Source of the DNA: an uncultured Eubacteriales bacterium
Lineage (GTDB): Bacteria; Bacillota; Clostridia; Oscillospirales; CAG-272
Direction of reading: 5' to 3'
Assembly: GCA_949286815.1 (NCBI GenBank)
Contig: CASEEB010000240.1
Coordinates: forward strand, 1-13,572
Length of the DNA stretch: 13,572 bases
Shown: piece by piece, positions 12,754-13,572 of the stretch
Numbering within the stretch: position 1 is the first letter of the stretch
Layout: every line of letters begins with the position of its first letter
Position numbers and translations under genes: made by a program
Notes under the pieces: model-generated
The model's database searches: none
What the model saw: only the letters and a program-made list of their open reading frames with translations
Told to the model about the DNA's origin: nothing

Positions 12754-13572
12754 TTGGGAAACAAAGAAAACAAAAAGAAATTCAAATTATTTGATTTGAA
12801 CCGGGACGGTAAGGGTGTTGAACCGGGAGAAGATACTACTCCCAATCTGAAATTTTTCTTTAAACAGCTCGGTCGGAAATTTTCAAAGATCATCTCACTC
12901 AATATGCTTATGGACATACAGATAATTACAATTATTGTCTGTATTTACCTTTATTTCTTCGGGAGCCCGGTAACCCCATCTGTAAATTATTCCGAATTTC
13001 CGCTGATATACGGAATACAGCAGATATCAACCGACGCGGTCACGGCAGTAAATCTCAGCGGGTTTTCATATCAGCTCGGACTGCCAACCTACAATACTTA
13101 TATATATTGGGTCATCGGCGCCATTGTCGTATTCCATCTTTTGACCTACGGACTGCAAAAGGTTGGGTCAGTATATGTTTTGAGAGGTCTTGTGCGCGGA
13201 GACAGCGTATTCATTCTGTCAGACTATTTCTACGCAATCAAGAAAAACTTCAAACAAGGTCTGCTTCTGGGTATAATAGATACTGTAATCATCGCCGTTC
13301 TTACTTACGATTTCCTGTATTTTTTCAACTCCCCGTCTACGATGTTCAACAATTTCATGTACAGCGCCATAATGGCGATATTTATTTTGTATTCCATCGC
13401 CAGATTTTATCTGTATCTGATGATAGTCACATTCAATATAAAAATCGGAAAAGCTTTCAAAAACGCGTTTATTTTCTGCGCGCTCGGAATCAAAAGAAAT
13501 ATAATGGCTTGTATCGGCATTGTGATTGTTACGGCAATCGCAATAGGCATGGTTATGCTGCTTCTGCCCTTG
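12754..13572 (+). CDS. DUF624 (YesL-like) membrane protein, 3' end outside the window
   Basis: This frame is open for 273 codons to the last base of the window. A stop lies in frame at 12733, and TTG at 12754 is the only usual start before the conserved part; AAAAGGAA (12737-12744) sits 9 bases before it. The N-terminus FKLFDLNRDGKGVEPGED (10-27) is typical of clostridial DUF624 proteins. Hydrophobic segments lie at about 48-69, 117-134, 168-190, 203-226 and 250-272. RGDSVFILSDYFYAIKKNFKQG (148-169), split by small polar residues, is the amphipathic stretch that defines this family. The family often sits beside sugar-uptake genes; its biochemical role is unknown. The true end is beyond the window. 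Confidence 0.75.
   Translation, partial: MGNKENKKKFKLFDLNRDGKGVEPGEDTTPNLKFFFKQLGRKFSKIISLNMLMDIQIITIIVCIYLYFFGSPVTPSVNYSEFPLIYGIQQISTDAVTAVNLSGFSYQLGLPTYNTYIYWVIGAIVVFHLLTYGLQKVGSVYVLRGLVRGDSVFILSDYFYAIKKNFKQGLLLGIIDTVIIAVLTYDFLYFFNSPSTMFNNFMYSAIMAIFILYSIARFYLYLMIVTFNIKIGKAFKNAFIFCALGIKRNIMACIGIVIVTAIAIGMVMLLLPL

Noticed and set aside
1..13572. Mobile element, phage or defence island.
   Set aside because: No transposase, integrase, terminal repeat, CRISPR repeat or toxin-antitoxin pair was found; the genes are core metabolism, RNA modification, cell wall and sporulation with uniform composition.

Overview
The window looks like a stretch of core chromosome from an endospore-forming, anaerobic-type Firmicute of class Clostridia, probably an uncultured member of the Oscillospirales. 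The main evidence is a clear SpoIIID, an M50 protease of SpoIVFB type, an IreB (UPF0297) phosphoprotein, a DUF1836 regulator, many GGAGG ribosome binding sites and two perfect TTGACA-17-TATAAT promoters. There is no phage, insertion sequence, CRISPR array, tRNA or rRNA. Coding density is high and no gene-free gap exceeds 300 bases; the longest are 4528-4822 and 10790-11073. The taxon is inferred from gene content only.

Layout. 1-2771 (+): a terminator closing an off-window gene, then a TrmN6-type tRNA methyltransferase, a TtcA-type tRNA thiolase and a PHP-domain phosphoesterase. 2943-4527 (-): a TIM-barrel sugar isomerase with its own strong promoter and a palindromic operator candidate, and upstream of it an M50 intramembrane protease with a TTG start. 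4823-7948 (+): a second consensus promoter drives a DUF1836 regulator abutting a four-helix membrane protein; a signal-less amidase, IreB and RibF follow with overlapping reading frames. 8077-9417 (+): an exported DacF-type penicillin-binding protein whose SxxK and KTG motifs are both altered. 9570-9857 (-): spoIIID, divergent from a SpoU-family RNA methyltransferase (9995-10789). 11074-11913 (+): proC behind a long, hairpin-rich leader. 12026-13572 (+): a membrane protein with SpoIIM-like topology and the 5' part of a DUF624 membrane protein, which starts with TTG and runs off the window.

How the genes may fit together. RNA modification occurs at both ends (TrmN6, TtcA, SpoU methylase). Peptidoglycan and sporulation functions occupy the middle (amidase, IreB, DacF-like protein, SpoIIID, M50 protease). 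Metabolism is represented by RibF (FMN/FAD), ProC (proline), the PHP protein and the sugar isomerase. I see no single undescribed multi-gene system. The least ordinary items are the motif-degenerate DacF-like protein, the structured proC leader with competing hairpins, the operator-bearing promoter of the isomerase gene, the DUF1836/membrane-protein pair and the overlapping amidase-ireB-ribF unit.
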